NCBI GenBank assembly: GCA_016709315.1
Contig: JADJMZ010000004.1
Coordinates: forward strand, 243,094 to 307,093
Length of the DNA: 64,000 nt
Direction of reading: 5' to 3'
Source: Ignavibacteria bacterium
GTDB taxonomy: Bacteria > Bacteroidota > Ignavibacteria > Tepidaquicellales > Tepidaquicellaceae
Below the pieces are notes generated by a model. It had not been told where the DNA came from, searched no databases, and worked only from the letters and a program-made list of their open reading frames with translations. A program made the position numbers and the translations under genes. Shown one piece after another: positions 8,998-18,903 of the stretch. Each line of letters opens with the position of its first letter. The first letter of the stretch is position 1.

Positions 8998-10260
8998 TTA
9001 ATTCCTTTTTACTGATTCGTATTTTCTGTCAATATCAACTTTTTCAGTAAAATTACTGTCCCAGCTTCTGTAAAATACTTTTTCCAGTTCTTCGTTGATT
9101 CTTATATTATCGGTAACGATTGTTGCATTTCTTGAATTTTTGAAATAGCTCTGTTCCCAGTTAGATGAACTAATCCAGGAAATATTATTGTCGGAAATAA
9201 AATATTTACAGTGCTCTACTCTTGAATAAGGAATAAATCCGGCGCTGTATTGAGGAATGGAACTGAATTTTATCTCAATATTCTTTTCTGCGGAAAGACT
9301 TTTTATAAAATCTGTCGCTTCATCCCTTATTGCCCAGTCTGAAAAAATAATTTTAACTTTAACTCCTCTGGAAGCCGCTGATCTTAATGCATTATCTATC
9401 CTGTCGTATTTAATTTCTTTACTTCTTGTTTTTGGTGAATAAGAGTACATCTGAATAAGTAATCTGTTCTTTGAATAATCTATGATTTTTATCAACTCAT
9501 CTTCTTCCGAACTGAGTCCGGGCATATTTAAATCCGGAGGACTGAATGCAGGATACATCATTACTTGACCGTATTTATCCGAACTGACAGTTACCGGATT
9601 ATCTTTATTAACAAAAAAATGGACAGCCATATTTGTAATTCCATAAAAATTATTATCACACAGTTTCCAGTCGGTTTCAAACAATTCGCTGAAAGTCCTT
9701 CCCATATCCTTGTTCTTTACTCTTATTCCTATCTCATGAATGTGTATCAGAGCGCGCCAGTCAAAATTCTGACTTCCTGTAAACACATTTATTTTATCAG
9801 CAATAAAATATTTCGCATGCATTACACCTCCTGCAAGATTAGAAAAGGGGATTTTTTTTATTGTGATATTTTTTATGCCTTCAAGCTCATCAACTGATTT
9901 GTCGTTTTTCGAATAAAAACCTGAATCCGCTATAATCCGGACTATTACTCCCCTGCCGGCTGCATCTTTTAATGCTGCAATTATCTGTTCAAGCGGCTTT
10001 CCTTTTTCATTTGCAAAATAAAATGTTTCTATATCTACAGACTCTTTAGCTTCATTGATCATTTTTAACCACACATTCAGCGTTCGGGGAAGATCGGAAT
10101 TTTCGAGCGAAGTTTCCAAAGGTATGCTTTCAACAATTTCAATTTCATCCTGAGAAAATATTTGCGTATTTCCTGAAAATAAAATTAAGAAAATTATTAA
10201 AACGAATATTTTAAATCTGAACTTAGTAATTAAGAATGAAAAATAATTTTTGTTATTCAT
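8998..10260 (-). CDS. Phospholipase D-like protein with two HKD motifs
   Basis: A 420-residue protein from ATG at 10260. A TTG eight codons further up is possible but adds nothing typical. The N-terminus has a hydrophobic segment ending 'IFSQDE', read as a signal peptide or anchor. Two HxKxxxxD motifs are present, numbered from this start: H148/K150/D155 ('HAKYFIAD') and H350/K352/D357 ('HCKYFISD'). Both are followed by the usual 'GSQNF' and 'SSSNWEQ' stretches. The fold supports phosphodiester cleavage or transphosphatidylation outside the cytoplasm. Cardiolipin synthase, lipase or nuclease activity cannot be told apart here. It lies directly downstream of the SirB1-like gene. Confidence 0.85.
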   Translation of the reverse strand: MNNKNYFSFLITKFRFKIFVLIIFLILFSGNTQIFSQDEIEIVESIPLETSLENSDLPRTLNVWLKMINEAKESVDIETFYFANEKGKPLEQIIAALKDAAGRGVIVRIIADSGFYSKNDKSVDELEGIKNITIKKIPFSNLAGGVMHAKYFIADKINVFTGSQNFDWRALIHIHEIGIRVKNKDMGRTFSELFETDWKLCDNNFYGITNMAVHFFVNKDNPVTVSSDKYGQVMMYPAFSPPDLNMPGLSSEEDELIKIIDYSKNRLLIQMYSYSPKTRSKEIKYDRIDNALRSAASRGVKVKIIFSDWAIRDEATDFIKSLSAEKNIEIKFSSIPQYSAGFIPYSRVEHCKYFISDNNISWISSSNWEQSYFKNSRNATIVTDNIRINEELEKVFYRSWDSNFTEKVDIDRKYESVKRN

Positions 10261-10276
10261 GCGAACTATTTTATTT

Positions 10277-11164
10277 TTAAGCAAAACAAAGTGTTAAATT
10301 TTCTAATTGCCTGGATTTATTAAAATCATTTTCTTTAGTATAAACTTCAATTAAATTTCTGATAACTCTTAGAACAATTTCTTTATCGGTTGCAGGTTTC
10401 AGGTAAGGTATATTTTTGAAATCCTCATTTGTCATTCCAATGTTTTCAATAAATTCAGCAGCTTCTTTCACAGAAATAATAATTCCGTTATTATAAGGAT
10501 CAATAAAGTATTCTTCTGTACCGCCTGTATACTTAAGAATGAAATGCCCTGGTAAATTTATTCCGAATACAGGTATGCCTAGTCTTTTGGCAATAAGCAG
10601 ATAAACAACGGACAAAGTCACAGGAATCCCTGTCTTTCTTTCAAGAACCTTGTTGATGTAACTGTTGTCAGAGTCCAGATAATTCTCACTGTTTCCTCTA
10701 AAACCCTTTTCATTAAACAGATAATCATTTATTGTATTCAATAGCAGAAGTGGTTTTATAAGTAAATAATCTGAATTTAATAGATTAAGTTTTTTTGAAA
10801 TATCTGAAGACATTTCATTGAGGATCGATTTGATTTCGTTTTTGTCTGTTGAAGGATATCCGAATTCCGCCAGCGCAATCATTGATTTTTCTAGCAGTTC
10901 ATCGCTATCGCTGTTTGAAAGCCGGATAAGTTCGGCTCTGATATTATCATAATTTATTGTAGAAATTATTTCACTTGCTCTGTTTTTTATTAAGATATTC
11001 TCATCATTTAAAAAACTTCTGAGATATTCCGATGTATTTTCCCCGTGAGAAATAAATCTTTCCCTGACGCTGTTGTATATATTTTCATCTTCATCGTCAA
11101 GAAGCTTTATCAGATAATCAAGCTCAGTTGTTCCGTTAATTTCTTTTTCTTTTAATTCAGTCAA
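10277..11164 (-). CDS. SirB1/transglutaminase-like protein with N-terminal helical repeats
   Basis: A 295-residue cytosolic protein starting at TTG 11164; no ATG is near. Residues 1-110 look like short HEAT-like helical pairs ('SVRERFISHG', 'ALAEFGYP'). Residues about 130-260 carry the SirB1/UPF0162 core: 'GIPVTLSVVYLLIAKRLGIPV' style motif, 'LPGHFILKY' and 'FIDPYNNG'. These correspond to the transglutaminase-like fold found in SirB1 proteins. The biochemical role of that family is not established. It is packed between the MFS gene (4-bp gap) and the PLD gene. Confidence 0.75.
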   Translation of the reverse strand: MTELKEKEINGTTELDYLIKLLDDEDENIYNSVRERFISHGENTSEYLRSFLNDENILIKNRASEIISTINYDNIRAELIRLSNSDSDELLEKSMIALAEFGYPSTDKNEIKSILNEMSSDISKKLNLLNSDYLLIKPLLLLNTINDYLFNEKGFRGNSENYLDSDNSYINKVLERKTGIPVTLSVVYLLIAKRLGIPVFGINLPGHFILKYTGGTEEYFIDPYNNGIIISVKEAAEFIENIGMTNEDFKNIPYLKPATDKEIVLRVIRNLIEVYTKENDFNKSRQLENLTLCFA

Positions 11165-11168
11165 TTTA

Positions 11169-12374
11169 TTAGTACTCCTTTTCTTTTACTTTTTTTAATT
11201 GTAACATTCCAAGTATGAAAAAAACTCCGACAGAAAGCACAGCCAGTTTCTGTGAGCCTGAAAGCCATGAAACAAGTCCGAATGTTAAAGGTCCGAAAAT
11301 TGTCGAAGTCTTCTCAAACAATCCGTAAAATCCGAAGAACTCTGTTTTAAAATCCTTTGGAGTAAGAAAAGTCATCATCGTTCTGGACAGACTCTGTGAA
11401 GATCCGAGGAATGTACCTGCAAATCCTCCGATAATATAAAAGGATATTTTATCCTGAGTAAAGAATACAGCCAAAGTAATAAGTGTCCATATAAAGAGAT
11501 TTATGAAAATAGATTTTAATATTCCTATTTTGTTGCCTATGTAACCAAACAGGAATGAACCCGCCATGGCAGTGATCTGGACTATAAGAAAGAACACTGC
11601 AAGTTCAGTCGTCTCAAAATTCAGTGTTGTGCTTGCATAAATTCCCGCAAAAAATATTATTGTGTTAACTGCATCAATATATAAAAAATATGCAATAAGA
11701 AAATTTTTCAGATTACCGTAACTGTTGATATTTTTAAGCGTGTTGCCGACTTTATTAAATCCGTATCTGACATATCCGGTGTTTAGCTTTTCTTTCACGG
11801 TCTTTTTTTCTTTAAGAAATAAAAACAGGGGAAGAGAAAAAATAAGGAAAAAGGCAGCGCTTATGACAAATAAAAGACCGGGATTGTCCTTTAAGGGAAA
11901 CACGAGAGTGACGGAAATCAGTGATCCGGCATATCCAACTGCATATCCGATACCGGAAACTTTGTTGTAATTTTCCGGCTCCGTAATCTCCGATATAAAA
12001 GCATCATAAAATGTAAGCCCTGTCTGAAATCCAATATTGGATAAAACAAAAAGCAGCAAAGCGTAAAATATCATTCCTTCTCCGGTGAAATACATAAGAG
12101 AAGTTGCAACTATACACAGAGTTGTAAAAAACAGTAGGAATTTTTTTTTGGAAGATGAATAATCAGCGATTGCTCCGCATACCGGATTTAAGACAGCGGA
12201 AACTGCCATAGAGATATTTATCCCGAGAGACCAGTAAAGATCGCCGACAGATTCACCGGAAGCGATAACTTTCTTAAAGAATACGGCAAAAACAAATGCA
12301 ACAATTATAACAGCGTAAGAGGAATTTCCGAAATCAAAGAGTGACCAGATAAAAATCTGAGATTTATTCTTCAT
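11169..12374 (-). CDS. MFS transporter, UMF1/Atg22-like
   Basis: A 401-residue membrane protein from ATG at 12374, with about twelve hydrophobic segments. The N-terminal 'WSLFDFGNSSYAVII' and a following wide-spaced helix pattern are typical of the UMF1 branch of the major facilitator superfamily, related to yeast Atg22. Those relatives are considered vacuolar amino-acid exporters; the bacterial substrates are unknown. It is upstream of the SirB1-like gene with a 4-bp gap, and downstream of nusB with 43 bp between. Confidence 0.85.
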   Translation of the reverse strand: MKNKSQIFIWSLFDFGNSSYAVIIVAFVFAVFFKKVIASGESVGDLYWSLGINISMAVSAVLNPVCGAIADYSSSKKKFLLFFTTLCIVATSLMYFTGEGMIFYALLLFVLSNIGFQTGLTFYDAFISEITEPENYNKVSGIGYAVGYAGSLISVTLVFPLKDNPGLLFVISAAFFLIFSLPLFLFLKEKKTVKEKLNTGYVRYGFNKVGNTLKNINSYGNLKNFLIAYFLYIDAVNTIIFFAGIYASTTLNFETTELAVFFLIVQITAMAGSFLFGYIGNKIGILKSIFINLFIWTLITLAVFFTQDKISFYIIGGFAGTFLGSSQSLSRTMMTFLTPKDFKTEFFGFYGLFEKTSTIFGPLTFGLVSWLSGSQKLAVLSVGVFFILGMLQLKKVKEKEY

Positions 12375-12417
12375 CAAATATTATTATGAAGATAAAAAAT
12401 TTATGAACTGAAATAAA

Positions 12418-12924
12418 TTATTCTTTATCAGAAGATTCTTCTTTATTGGATACAGGCGACTTTTCTTTCTTCTTAAGATTAAGAAGTCCCCGTCCGGTTT
12501 TATTAAGTTTGTCATCTTTCCTGAGCTCTTCGTGAACTGCATCAAGTATTCCGTTTACAAATTTACCGCTGTTCCGTGTACAAAAATCCTTAGCAATGTC
12601 TATAGCTTCATTTATTGAAACCTTCGGAGGGATTTCTGGAAAATACATTAATTCAGCAATTCCGATCTTAAGGATGAGCTTGTCAATTATTGAAATTCTT
12701 TCCAGCTCCCAGTTGACCGCTTTGCTTGTAATTATCTCATCAAGCAACTCTTCGTTTCTAAGAATTACGTCAATAAGAAGATTGGCAAATTCAACATTCT
12801 CAGCTTCTTTAATTTCAGAAAGCTGATCGGTTTTTACTTTTTCAATAGGATCCTTTGAAATCTTATGAGCATAAAGAACCTGCATTACTTTTATTCTTAT
12901 ATCTCTTCGTTTTAGCTGTGACAT
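12418..12924 (-). CDS. nusB: Transcription antitermination factor NusB
   Basis: A 168-residue protein. The all-helical NusB fold is recognised by 'RDIRIKVMQVLYAHK' near the N-terminus and the C-terminal 'IPPKVSINEAIDIAKDF' and 'FVNGILDAV' motifs. NusB binds NusE (S10) and boxA RNA to allow antitermination on rRNA operons. The last 30 residues are Lys/Ser-rich and lie beyond the usual end of about 140 residues. It starts at an ATG 64 bp downstream of trmO. Confidence 0.93.
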   Translation of the reverse strand: MSQLKRRDIRIKVMQVLYAHKISKDPIEKVKTDQLSEIKEAENVEFANLLIDVILRNEELLDEIITSKAVNWELERISIIDKLILKIGIAELMYFPEIPPKVSINEAIDIAKDFCTRNSGKFVNGILDAVHEELRKDDKLNKTGRGLLNLKKKEKSPVSNKEESSDKE

Positions 12925-12988
12925 TCAGTTCTGTTTAATTCTTTCAAAGCTAATCAATAAAAATCAAATTTAATATTCTAAATAAAAC

Positions 12989-13462
12989 TTATATACTATT
13001 TTTTTCTGCCCAGTAATTCTTAAATATTTCTTTTGTCCATTCGGGCTGAATCACATTACCTTCGGGTAAAAACTCTCTCATCACTGGTTTAATATCAATC
13101 ACAGGTGTTTCGTTTATTGCATCAAGACCGGAAACTGTAAGAATATTTTTTTCCGCCTTTATAAGTTTTACTATTGTCGAACCCAGCATATTGGGACGGG
13201 CTTTTTTTCTTTGGGCAAAAATCCCTGTCTTTGGCAGTTTTTTATTGCCACGGGGATGAGAAGCGGAAATGCTGATCGCCGCGGGGTCAGCGAGATGGAA
13301 GTAAAAGATAATTTCCACGTGTGAAAATTCTTCTATGCCCTTTAAGCTGTCTTCTGATAATTTATCGCTTAGAATAATTTCAGAAATAACATTTCCCCAG
13401 TAATCATCTTCTATTTTATTTCTTTCGTTCTTAACGAAAGCTATAGGTTCGATTGTGTACAT
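12989..13462 (-). CDS. trmO: TrmO-like tRNA m6t6A37 methyltransferase (TsaA family)
   Basis: A 157-residue TsaA/TrmO-fold protein. It is recognised by the N-terminal 'IEPIAFVKNE', 'FSHVEIIFYFH', 'RPNMLGSTIVKL' and the late 'PVIDIKPV' motif. E. coli TrmO methylates N6 of t6A37 in tRNA-Thr using SAM. The short length corresponds to the catalytic core only, without the C-terminal extension found in E. coli. It lies 15 bp downstream of dnaG in the same direction. Confidence 0.85.
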   Translation of the reverse strand: MYTIEPIAFVKNERNKIEDDYWGNVISEIILSDKLSEDSLKGIEEFSHVEIIFYFHLADPAAISISASHPRGNKKLPKTGIFAQRKKARPNMLGSTIVKLIKAEKNILTVSGLDAINETPVIDIKPVMREFLPEGNVIQPEWTKEIFKNYWAEKNSI

Positions 13463-13477
13463 ATACTATAATTTAAA

Positions 13478-15316
13478 TTATGTTTTTTTTAACTCGTTGA
13501 TTTGTTTTGTAATTTCAAATATTTCATTCATCATAGAAGTATCACCTTTCATATCCGACCTTTGTGTCTCGAGTTCTTTCACTTTGAATTTTTTTATCAG
13601 ATCTTTTGCAAATTTCAGATTGTACTTTTTTCCGGTAACACCGGTAAGTAACATGTCTCTAGAGTTATTCTCCGGCTGACTTACTTCATGCAGATTCATT
13701 GCAGCTTTAGAAACAATAATTTTCGCTTCTTCGCTTTCAATGTCATTAAGAGCTTTTGAAAGTTCAATTTTTCCGTGATTAATGTATTCATCCAGAAAGT
13801 ATTCCGTTATTTTTGATATTTCCTTATTTTTAATAAAATCTATTTCAAGATTGTTTTCAAGATAGGAAATTGCCTCTTCATTTCCGTTAATGAATAATTC
13901 CAGCAGATCCATTTCTACAGAAGCTATTTCCTTATCAATTTCTTTTTTAATGTTTAATCTTCTTTCCGGCAATACTACTGATGACTTTGGAAAGCTTTTT
14001 ATTTTATTTTCCTTAAGTACTTTCTCAAGTTCATCTCTCATGTCTGATTCATAAAGCGAATATTTCCTCGCAATATCCTTGATATAAAAAGCTCGTACGA
14101 TTTTATCCGGAATCTTTCCTATATATCCTATAATCTCTTTTATAAATGCGCTCTTATCCTGTACTGTTTCAAACTTCCCTTCCTTAATGTACAATCCCGA
14201 AATAAAATCAATCACTGTCATCTTATTATTCAGATACTTTTCGAACTCTTCTTTTCCGTTTTTATTTATAAAACTGTCAGGGTCTTCACCTTCGGGAAGC
14301 GATATTACATTCAGATCAAGACCTGCTTCCAGAATTATCTCAATTCCTCTCTTTGCAGCTTTTATACCAGCAAGGTCGGAATCAAACAGGACGCAAATAT
14401 TTTTTGTATATCGCGAGATAAGTTTTACCTGCTCTTCCGATAAAGCGGTCCCGCTGGATGCGACGGTATTTTCTATTCCGGATTTGGCAAGCGACACAAT
14501 ATCCATGTAACCCTCTACTAATATTACATAATCATAATATCTGATCTTTTCTTTTGCAAAGTTAAGTCCGTACAATACTTTACTCTTATAATATATTTTC
14601 GATTCAGGAGAATTTATATACTTTCCTCCCAGGTCATCCTCGTATAATTTCCTTCCTCCGAATCCTACTACCTTATCGCTTTCGTTAAAAATCGGAAAGA
14701 TAATCCTTCCTCTGAATCTGTCATAATATTTGTTTTCATCCTTTTCGCTTTTTATAATGAGACCTGATTTTTCAATATCTTCATTATTAAAAATATCCTC
14801 TTCCCGGAAATAACTAAGAAGCCCGTCCCAGCTTTTATTGGCATAACCAATTCCGAATTTAGTAATCAACTGCTTTTCAATCTTTCTTTTAGCAAGATAA
14901 TTATAAACGAATTCCTTCTCGCTGCCTGTAAGATTTTCGAGATTTTTATGAAAATATTTTGCTGCTGATTTGTTGATTTCATATAACCTTGTAAGTTCGT
15001 TTGCATGATCCGGCTTCAGTAAATTCTTTTTTAATTCAATGCCGGCTCTTGCCGCAAGTTTTTCCACTGCTTCAATAAAAGTGATCTTCTCATAATTCTG
15101 AATAAATGTATAGACATTTCCGCTTGCCTTGCAGGAAAAACAGTGATACACCTGCTTCTGCTGGGAAATATGAAGCGACGGATTTTTATCGGGATGAAAG
15201 GGGCAAACTGCAAGAAAAGATTTACCTTTTTTTTTCACATCAATATAGCCGGAGATAACATCCACTATGTCATTTGCCTGTGCGATCTCTTCAAATTTTT
15301 CATTCGGTATGTTCAT
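13478..15316 (-). CDS. dnaG: DNA primase DnaG
   Basis: A 612-residue primase of normal length that makes RNA primers at the replication fork. The N-terminal CHC2 zinc site is C38, H41, C59, C62. The catalytic core contains the TOPRIM motif 'LVEGYMDIV', the 'SSGTALSEEQ' segment and the metal-binding 'LFDSDLAGIKAAKRG'. The C-terminal 170 residues are charged and helical, as expected for the helicase-binding domain. ATG at 15316 is well placed. It begins a minus-strand block with trmO, nusB and others, divergent from purC. Confidence 0.97.
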   Translation of the reverse strand: MNIPNEKFEEIAQANDIVDVISGYIDVKKKGKSFLAVCPFHPDKNPSLHISQQKQVYHCFSCKASGNVYTFIQNYEKITFIEAVEKLAARAGIELKKNLLKPDHANELTRLYEINKSAAKYFHKNLENLTGSEKEFVYNYLAKRKIEKQLITKFGIGYANKSWDGLLSYFREEDIFNNEDIEKSGLIIKSEKDENKYYDRFRGRIIFPIFNESDKVVGFGGRKLYEDDLGGKYINSPESKIYYKSKVLYGLNFAKEKIRYYDYVILVEGYMDIVSLAKSGIENTVASSGTALSEEQVKLISRYTKNICVLFDSDLAGIKAAKRGIEIILEAGLDLNVISLPEGEDPDSFINKNGKEEFEKYLNNKMTVIDFISGLYIKEGKFETVQDKSAFIKEIIGYIGKIPDKIVRAFYIKDIARKYSLYESDMRDELEKVLKENKIKSFPKSSVVLPERRLNIKKEIDKEIASVEMDLLELFINGNEEAISYLENNLEIDFIKNKEISKITEYFLDEYINHGKIELSKALNDIESEEAKIIVSKAAMNLHEVSQPENNSRDMLLTGVTGKKYNLKFAKDLIKKFKVKELETQRSDMKGDTSMMNEIFEITKQINELKKT

Positions 15317-15463
15317 ATCTGTAAAATATAAATTCTAATATTAATTTTCGTTTGAAATATTTTTTGACTGAGTAAAAAAATTTTACCCTGGAAAATTTCA
15401 TTTTATCATTTATATAATCAATAGAATCTTTCCTGCAAAATAGGTAATTTATAAAAAATTTTT

Positions 15464-16171
15464 ATGGAAAAAGACTTAATCTACGAAGGAAAAGCAAAGA
15501 AGATCTTCAGGACTGAAGATGATCAGGTATATCTTCAGGAATTTAAAGACGATGCTACAGCTTTTAACGGGGTTAAGAAAGATAAAATCCCTCACAAAGG
15601 AGAATTTAATAATTTTATCTCATCCGAAATTTTCATTCATCTGAAAAAAAACGGCATCCCTAATCATTTCCTGGGTAAAATTTCCGATACTGAAATGCTT
15701 GTCAGGAAAGTAAATATTATAAAAATTGAAGTTGTATGCAGGAATATTGCCTCCGGAAGTCTTGTTAAGAAATTCGGATTCAAAGAAGGTGAACGGCTCG
15801 GCAAACCTATTGTGGAGTATTATCTTAAATCGGATGAACTCGGAGATCCTCTTTTTACAGAAGATCATATTTATTCGCTAGGACTTGCTGACAGCCATGA
15901 ATTAAGCACAATAAAGAAGATGACTCTTATGATCAATGAAATTCTGATAAAATTCTTTGCGGATAAGAGAATTGTGCTTGTTGATTTCAAACTTGAATTC
16001 GGAAAGGATAAGTTCGGCAACATTATTCTGGCAGATGAAATCTCCCCCGATACATGCAGACTCTGGGATTCGGAAACAAATAAAAAACTTGATAAGGACA
16101 GATTCAGATTTGATATGGGTGAAGTGGAAGAAGCTTACAGAGAAATAAAAAACAGATTAACTGCGGAATAA
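15464..16171 (+). CDS. purC: SAICAR synthetase (phosphoribosylaminoimidazole-succinocarboxamide synthase)
   Basis: A 235-residue cytosolic enzyme of purine synthesis. It joins CAIR and aspartate with ATP to make SAICAR. The family signatures are visible: 'IYEGKAKKIF' at the N-terminus, 'FKDDATAFNG', 'EVVCRNIASGSLVKKFG', and 'ILADEISPDTCRLWD'. Length matches the single-domain bacterial enzyme. It starts a plus-strand cluster: psd begins two bases after its stop codon, suggesting a shared transcript although the pathways differ. Confidence 0.97.
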   Translation: MEKDLIYEGKAKKIFRTEDDQVYLQEFKDDATAFNGVKKDKIPHKGEFNNFISSEIFIHLKKNGIPNHFLGKISDTEMLVRKVNIIKIEVVCRNIASGSLVKKFGFKEGERLGKPIVEYYLKSDELGDPLFTEDHIYSLGLADSHELSTIKKMTLMINEILIKFFADKRIVLVDFKLEFGKDKFGNIILADEISPDTCRLWDSETNKKLDKDRFRFDMGEVEEAYREIKNRLTAE

Positions 16172-16172
16172 A

Positions 16173-16847
16173 TTGATAAGACTCACTCATTATGGTAAAG
16201 ATGTAATTCTTAAGGTGTTTATTCTAGTATTCATTCTGACAATTTCAGCATTGTTTATACAAAACAATGTTTATGTTTTTATAGTAATTTCAATTTCAGC
16301 TTTTCTCTGGATATTCACTCTGTATTTTTTCCGTGATCCTGAAAGGAAATTGCCTGAAGGGTACAAATCAAACCATATAATATCTCCGGGCGACGGCAAG
16401 GTTGTTGTTATTGAAAATATAATTAACAAAGAAAAGAATATTTTCGAAGCCGGAGAAGAGCTTACTCAGGTCAGTATTTTTCTTTCGCCTCTTAATGTAC
16501 ATGTTAACAGAATACCTCTTACCGGAGAAGTGAAATATCTGAATTATATCAAAGGCGATTACATTGTTGCATTTGATCATAAATCATCTGAAAGAAATGA
16601 AAGAACTGAGATAGGCATAGAAGATACTTTTAGTGGTAAGAAAATTTTATTCAAGCAGATTGCCGGGTTTGTAGCGAGAAGAATTGTTTACGAAATAAAA
16701 TGCGGTGACAAAGTGATTGCAGGAGACAGATTCGGAATGATAAAATTCGGTTCGAGAGTAGATATACTTATTAGAAAAACTTCCCGTGTCCTTGTTGAGT
16801 TAAATCAGAAAGTTACTGGCGGAGAAACCATTATAGCCGAGTTATAG
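16173..16847 (+). CDS. psd: Phosphatidylserine decarboxylase
   Basis: A 224-residue proenzyme of the short archaeal/Bacteroidota-type. It turns phosphatidylserine into phosphatidylethanolamine at the inner membrane. There are two membrane segments near residues 12-53, then the 'YFFRDPER' and 'SPGDGKVV' motifs. The self-cleavage site is Gly193-Ser194 in 'IKFGSRVD', where Ser gives the pyruvoyl group. The start is TTG at 16173. It is followed without a gap by pssA, the previous step in the same pathway. Confidence 0.93.
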   Translation: MIRLTHYGKDVILKVFILVFILTISALFIQNNVYVFIVISISAFLWIFTLYFFRDPERKLPEGYKSNHIISPGDGKVVVIENIINKEKNIFEAGEELTQVSIFLSPLNVHVNRIPLTGEVKYLNYIKGDYIVAFDHKSSERNERTEIGIEDTFSGKKILFKQIAGFVARRIVYEIKCGDKVIAGDRFGMIKFGSRVDILIRKTSRVLVELNQKVTGGETIIAEL

Positions 16848-17606
16848 ATGCTAATTTCAAAAAAATTCATACCAAGCTTATTCACGATTTTAAACGCATT
16901 CTGCGGATTTCTGTCTGTTATAAATTCAGCGAATCATGAATATGAAACGGCTGCTGTGTTTATTATAATTGCCACTTTATTCGATGCAGTTGACGGACTT
17001 GCTGCGAGACTTACTAAATCATCGAGTGAATTCGGAGTTGAGCTTGACTCTTTGTCAGATGTAATTTCATTTGGACTAGCTCCTTCATTTCTTATTTACG
17101 GAATTTACCTGAATGAACTCGGAGACATAGGAGTTGTTATTTCTTCTCTCATTATGGTTTTTGCTGCAATTCGTCTCGCAAGATTTAATGTTCAGCTTGT
17201 AGGATTTGATAAGGATAAATTCAACGGACTTCCTGCTCCTATGGCTGCCATGACAATTGTCACCTATATTTTATTTTATCATGACAAAATATTTTCTCTG
17301 TCTTCAAGTAAAAATTTTCTGTTTGTTCTTTCTATAATCCTCCCGGTACTTATGGTTTCCAGAATTAAATACGAGAGTCTTCCTAAACCATCTTTGTTTG
17401 CAATCAAAAAAAATCCGATCATCTTTGTAATTCTTTTAATAGCTGTGATCATTACATTAGCTACAGGAGGAGAAGGATCTTTTTCATTCTGCCTTTTTTA
17501 TATCTTCAGCGGAATAATCATCAGTCTTAAAAATTTTGTTTTCAAAAAAAAACTGAATAAAGATGACATTCTGGATGAACATCTGGACTTGAAGAAATCC
17601 AAATAA
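16848..17606 (+). CDS. pssA: CDP-diacylglycerol-serine O-phosphatidyltransferase
   Basis: A 252-residue integral membrane enzyme making phosphatidylserine from CDP-diacylglycerol and serine. The CDP-alcohol phosphotransferase signature is complete: D46, D49-G50, A53-R54, G63, D67 and D71. About eight hydrophobic segments follow. ATG begins directly after the psd stop, so the two phosphatidylethanolamine genes are translationally adjacent. Its stop nearly touches the convergent cysteine desulfurase gene. Confidence 0.94.
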   Translation: MLISKKFIPSLFTILNAFCGFLSVINSANHEYETAAVFIIIATLFDAVDGLAARLTKSSSEFGVELDSLSDVISFGLAPSFLIYGIYLNELGDIGVVISSLIMVFAAIRLARFNVQLVGFDKDKFNGLPAPMAAMTIVTYILFYHDKIFSLSSSKNFLFVLSIILPVLMVSRIKYESLPKPSLFAIKKNPIIFVILLIAVIITLATGGEGSFSFCLFYIFSGIIISLKNFVFKKKLNKDDILDEHLDLKKSK

Positions 17607-17607
17607 T

Positions 17608-18765
17608 TTATTTTTCTTTTATTATATCTTTCAGTGCAATCATAAAAATGTCTGTTTCTTCTGTAGTATTTTTTCTCCCGAAGGAAATTCTGAGAGAGCC
17701 GAGAGCCGTTAATCTGTCTCTCCCAAGCTCGAGCAGCACGTGCGAAGGCTGATGCGTCCCTGAAGTGCAGGCCGATCCGCCTGAGACCGCAATCCCCTTC
17801 AGATCAAGCTGTATCAGCAGCATCTCCTCGTCAAAATCAAGTTTGTTCCTGTCAAAGGAAATATTAACAATATTCGGAAGTGAATTTTCACCTTCAGCAG
17901 AGTTAAGTATCACTGCATCTCCGTAATATTGTTTTAATTTTGAACACAGGTAATTTTTCAGTGAAGAATAGTGCAGGATGTCTTTTTTAATATCGGTATT
18001 AAGTATCTCTACGGCTTTTTTAAATCCGGCAATTGATGCAATGTTCTCAGTGCCGCCGCGCATATCTCTTTCCTGTTTTCCGCCGTGCATAAATTTATCT
18101 GTTTGAGTCTTATCTTTAATATACAACGCAGAGATTCCTTTAGGTCCGTAAATTTTGTGTGCGGACAATGTTGCAAAATTCACGTTTAAATCTTTTACAT
18201 TAAAATATGTTTTCCCGATACTCTGAACTGAATCTGTATGCACATAAATATTATTTTTGTATGCATCAGAAGTAATTTCTTTGATATTATTAATTATTCC
18301 TGTTTCATTATTGGAATGCATTACTGAAACTAAAAAAGTCTGAGGTGTATAATATGCTCTGAGCTTTTCGGCTGATATCCTGCCATCAATATCCGGCTTT
18401 ACGAAAGAAACTCTGAAGTTAAATTTTTTTTCAAGATATTTAAGAGTATCAATGACCGCAAGATGCTCAGTTGAAGAAGTAATTATATGATTTTTATCCG
18501 TTCCTAAAAATCTCAGAGCGGTTCCTTTAATTGCAAAATTATTCGATTCAGTACCGCCGCCTGTAAAAAATACTTCCTTAGGACTTGCTCCGATAAATTC
18601 TGAAATTGTATCTCTTGCATCTTCAAGCAGCACTTTGGCAGACTTTCCGAAAGAATGATTTGAAGATGCATTGCCGAAATCCTCTCTGAGATAGGGCATC
18701 ATTGCTTCCAGTACTTCTTCACTTATCTCCGTTGTTGCTGCATTATCAAAATAGATTCTTTTCAA
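17608..18765 (-). CDS. Cysteine desulfurase (NifS/IscS family)
   Basis: A 385-residue PLP enzyme that takes sulfur from cysteine for Fe-S clusters or tRNA thiolation. Key residues are visible: H101 stacking on PLP, K204 ('SAHKIYGPKG') forming the Schiff base, and the persulfide-carrying C333 in 'SGGSACTSG'. The short loop around this cysteine fits the NifS/IscS class. No IscU, IscR or MnmA gene is adjacent, so its acceptor cannot be told. It is convergent with pssA and divergent from pgsA. Confidence 0.94.
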   Translation of the reverse strand: MKRIYFDNAATTEISEEVLEAMMPYLREDFGNASSNHSFGKSAKVLLEDARDTISEFIGASPKEVFFTGGGTESNNFAIKGTALRFLGTDKNHIITSSTEHLAVIDTLKYLEKKFNFRVSFVKPDIDGRISAEKLRAYYTPQTFLVSVMHSNNETGIINNIKEITSDAYKNNIYVHTDSVQSIGKTYFNVKDLNVNFATLSAHKIYGPKGISALYIKDKTQTDKFMHGGKQERDMRGGTENIASIAGFKKAVEILNTDIKKDILHYSSLKNYLCSKLKQYYGDAVILNSAEGENSLPNIVNISFDRNKLDFDEEMLLIQLDLKGIAVSGGSACTSGTHQPSHVLLELGRDRLTALGSLRISFGRKNTTEETDIFMIALKDIIKEK

Positions 18766-18903
18766 TTAAGAGTTTAAACGAATTAATGAATGCTTTCCCA
18801 AATGACATATATTAAGGTTAATAAATTCTTCAGATACAATTGCTCTTTCAAACATGATAATTTGATTATTACTTTTTTTTTATAAAATGATTATTTTCAT
18901 TCT